Positions 4,986 to 6,753 of a DNA stretch of 6,753 nt are shown in pieces. Where the stretch lies: contig CAZVWW010000120.1 in the NCBI GenBank assembly GCA_964631265.1, forward strand, positions 1 through 6,753. Reading direction: 5' to 3'. Origin of the DNA: CAZVWW01 sp964631265 (GTDB taxonomy: Bacteria > Thermotogota > Thermotogae > MWEM01). The notes beneath the pieces were generated by a model. The model did no database searches. It was given only the letters and a program-made list of their open reading frames with translations, and was not told the DNA's origin. Position 1 is the stretch's first letter; every line of letters starts with the position of its first letter. The position numbers and the translations under genes were made by a program.

Positions 4986-6002
4986 ACCGAGAAAAAAGAG
5001 TTACTGTCAAAGTACACGGCCATCGTCAAAGATGAACCAGAGATTTCATCGATTAAAAGCTACTATGTGGATAAAAAGAAGACAAAACGTTTTTTCTCAA
5101 GTAAGGGGGCGGACTTAACCTTTGATTTTCAACTATGCGGCTTTGTAATCCGCTTTGACCTGAAGGATGGAGACAAGACCTTCTCTGAGAATTATCAATT
5201 TTCTTCAGATACATTTGAAGAGTTGAAGGGCAGGGAAGCCGAACTGACAGAACGATACCACCAATCAGTGGCCTTTTTGAAAAATGCCAAAGATGTCGAA
5301 CAGGGAAATTACACCGTTATCTTTTCACCCATTGCCGCCGGTGTCTTTGCCCATGAAAGCTTCGGTCACAAGAGCGAGTCCGACTTCATGGTGGGTGACG
5401 AAACGATGAGAAAAGAGTGGCAGATGGGCAAAAAGGTGGGAGCCGATCTGCTCAGCATCGTGGATGATGGCTCACCAAGAGGAAGCGGGCATATCCCCTT
5501 TGATGATGAGGGGACAAAGGCAAAGAAAACTTATCTGATTAAGGACGGTATATTAAGCGGTAGACTCCACAGTGCCTCAACTGCGGCTTATCTGGAGGAA
5601 GAGCTGACCGGGAATGCCAGAGGTATGAATTTTGAGTACGAACCGATCGTGAGAATGACAACCACTTACATCGAAAACGGCGAAAAGGATCTGGATCAGC
5701 TGATATCCGAAGTGGATAACGGGATCCTGGTGGAAACCATCAAACACGGATCGGGGATGACCACCTTCACCATAGCTCCCTCGCTGGCCTATGCCATTCG
5801 AAACGGGAAAGTGGCCGAACCTCTCAAAATATCCGTCGTATCCGGGAATGTTTTCAAGACCCTGAATGAAATAGACGGCGTGTCTGATAAAATCTCGCTC
5901 CATTCGTTCGTCACCGGTGGTTGCGGTAAGATGGAACAGTTCCCGTTACCGGTTGGGTTTGGCGGGCCTTATGTCCGGGCAAAAAATCTTAACGTTCAAT
6001 AA
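4986..6002 (+). CDS. tldD: TldD-type zinc metalloprotease subunit (N-terminus lost in the gap)
   Basis: The frame is open from the gap edge, giving 338 visible residues. A GTG at 5067 could be taken for a start, but the 27 codons before it (EKKELLSKYTAIVKDE...) read as normal family sequence and no ribosome binding site precedes it. TldD is the catalytic subunit of the TldD/TldE protease, which cuts unfolded peptides and removes leaders of some ribosomally made peptides such as microcin B17. The metal site is intact: HESFGH (HExxxH, 5352-5369) and the zinc-ligand cysteine in GGCGK (TGC at 5922-5924). Other family blocks are the DDEGT segment, RMTTTY and the closing LPVGFGGPYVRAKNLNV. Compared with E. 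coli TldD (481 residues), about 120-140 N-terminal residues are missing. Confidence 0.9.
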   Translation, partial: TEKKELLSKYTAIVKDEPEISSIKSYYVDKKKTKRFFSSKGADLTFDFQLCGFVIRFDLKDGDKTFSENYQFSSDTFEELKGREAELTERYHQSVAFLKNAKDVEQGNYTVIFSPIAAGVFAHESFGHKSESDFMVGDETMRKEWQMGKKVGADLLSIVDDGSPRGSGHIPFDDEGTKAKKTYLIKDGILSGRLHSASTAAYLEEELTGNARGMNFEYEPIVRMTTTYIENGEKDLDQLISEVDNGILVETIKHGSGMTTFTIAPSLAYAIRNGKVAEPLKISVVSGNVFKTLNEIDGVSDKISLHSFVTGGCGKMEQFPLPVGFGGPYVRAKNLNVQ

Positions 6003-6016
6003 ACAGGGGGATCGAT

Positions 6017-6753
6017 ATGATTAAAGAAAAATTGACCATAAAAACGGAAGAGACATCCATTAACCTTTCACAAACCATGATTGAATCAGTCAGAAAGAAA
6101 AACATCACCAAGACCGGCTTTAGAGTGTACGATGATGACAAAATCGGCGTAACCGGCGCCATCGGCAAGTACGATGAACAAGAAATGTGGGAAAAGGCCA
6201 AAGACAAGCTATCACTGACTATTGAGTACCCTTATGATGCCACCGGTAAACAGGAGAAAAACGAGGAATTAGCATGCGATATCCAGGACGGGGTCGCGTT
6301 TACCCGGGAAATTGAAGAGATGCTGAAGGTTCTTCGGGAGAAACAACCCGACTTCATTTTTTCCAACAAAATCAATCTGACAACCAATCAAACAGCATTG
6401 GAAAATGACCTGGGATTGAACTTGAACAGCAGGATATCGAAGATCTCGTCAAGTGTTATCATTAAAGAAAAATCGTCAAAAGACCTGGCCGATGCCTTTG
6501 TTGGATTCGAGGGAACGAAATGGGACAAAGATGAGTTCATCCGGCTGGTCGATATGACCTGTTCCGGGCTGAAAAAAGACGCGGCTATTGAAAACGGGAT
6601 TCATAAAGTGGTTGTTCTCCCGATGATGTGTGATTTTCTCGGGAAGATGTATACAGAACTCCACGGTTTGAAGTTCGGTACCGGTGGTTCACTCTTCTCC
6701 GGGAAAACCGGTGAAAAACTCTTCTCAGACAACTTCACCCTGTTCCAGTCACG
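6017..6753 (+). CDS. pmbA: PmbA/TldE-type partner subunit of the TldD protease (3' end outside the window)
   Basis: The frame is open from the ATG at 6017 to the window end, 245 codons, with AGGGGG (6005-6010) 6 bp upstream and only 14 bp after the tldD stop, so the two are co-transcribed. The N-terminal part is a mixed alpha/beta domain (FRVYDDDKIGVTGAIGKYDE, then a charged helical stretch). The core that follows contains HKVVVLPMMCDFLGKMYTELHGLKFGTGG and a GEKLFSDNFTL strand. This aligns in order with the region of TldD that carries HExxxH, but here the histidine-glutamate-histidine set is absent. That is the hallmark of the non-catalytic TldE (PmbA) subunit, which builds the heterodimer and helps hold substrate. 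About 200 residues should follow beyond the window. The family is clear; paralog naming rests on the missing metal site and gene order. Confidence 0.85.
   Translation, partial: MIKEKLTIKTEETSINLSQTMIESVRKKNITKTGFRVYDDDKIGVTGAIGKYDEQEMWEKAKDKLSLTIEYPYDATGKQEKNEELACDIQDGVAFTREIEEMLKVLREKQPDFIFSNKINLTTNQTALENDLGLNLNSRISKISSSVIIKEKSSKDLADAFVGFEGTKWDKDEFIRLVDMTCSGLKKDAAIENGIHKVVVLPMMCDFLGKMYTELHGLKFGTGGSLFSGKTGEKLFSDNFTLFQS

Noticed and set aside
4751..5029. Open frame spanning the N gap on the - strand
   Set aside because: It exists only because undetermined codons are read through; the residues on the right side overlap the tldD frame, and it runs over the operon promoter.
5577..5903. 108-codon - strand open frame inside tldD
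   Set aside because: Shadow of the well-supported + strand gene, with no start signals.
5067..6002. GTG at 5067 as the tldD start
   Set aside because: The frame is open and family-like back to the gap edge, and no ribosome binding site precedes this GTG, so it is an internal valine codon.
1..6753. CRISPR arrays, tRNA or rRNA genes, insertion sequences
   Set aside because: No regularly spaced repeats, RNA-gene-like folds, transposase frames or paired terminal repeats were seen by eye.

Overview
This is a 6.75 kb piece of a bacterial draft scaffold, with a run of exactly 100 N at 4884-4983. TGA is used as a stop and strong AGGAGGTG-type ribosome binding sites precede several genes. The YtrA-type GntR regulator heading an ABC transporter operon is typical of Bacillota and their relatives, which makes a low- to mid-GC Gram-positive-type lineage the best guess. 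The genus cannot be told from the sequence.

Left part (1-2251, + strand): the last codons of an unidentified gene run almost directly into a flavodoxin-fold NAD(P)H-dependent oxidoreductase (77-775). An AT-rich intergenic region follows, with a good sigma70/sigmaA-type promoter. It precedes a stand-alone 'archaeal-type' P-loop ATPase with a DUF234 C-terminal domain (902-2251), whose base composition looks more AT-rich than its neighbours. Just after it, 2269-2322 holds a short decayed copy of that family's winged-helix segment, then a 12-bp hairpin.

Middle part (4809 down to 2376, - strand): a compact four-gene operon. It has a near-consensus promoter with an inverted-repeat operator, a YtrA-type GntR repressor (123 aa), an ABC ATPase (307 aa), a six-helix membrane protein (about 219 aa) and a small membrane-anchored extracytoplasmic protein (133 aa). 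The genes overlap, abut or lie 9 bp apart, so they are probably transcribed as one unit that exports or senses a compound and is autoregulated. The substrate is unknown, although antibiotic or cell-envelope stress is the usual theme for this class.

Right part (4816-6753): left of the N gap lies the C-terminal membrane-helix tail of a - strand reading frame. Right of it is a + strand TldD-type metalloprotease missing its N-terminus, followed 14 bp later by its PmbA/TldE-type partner, which runs off the window. TldD and TldE form a heteromeric protease known to degrade unstructured peptides and to remove RiPP leader peptides. No peptide precursor is visible, but the gap could hide one.

Most of the window is recognisable biology. 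The items most worth a second look are the uncharacterised small partner protein in the ABC operon, the decayed DUF234 fragment with its hairpin, and what lies in the gap before tldD.
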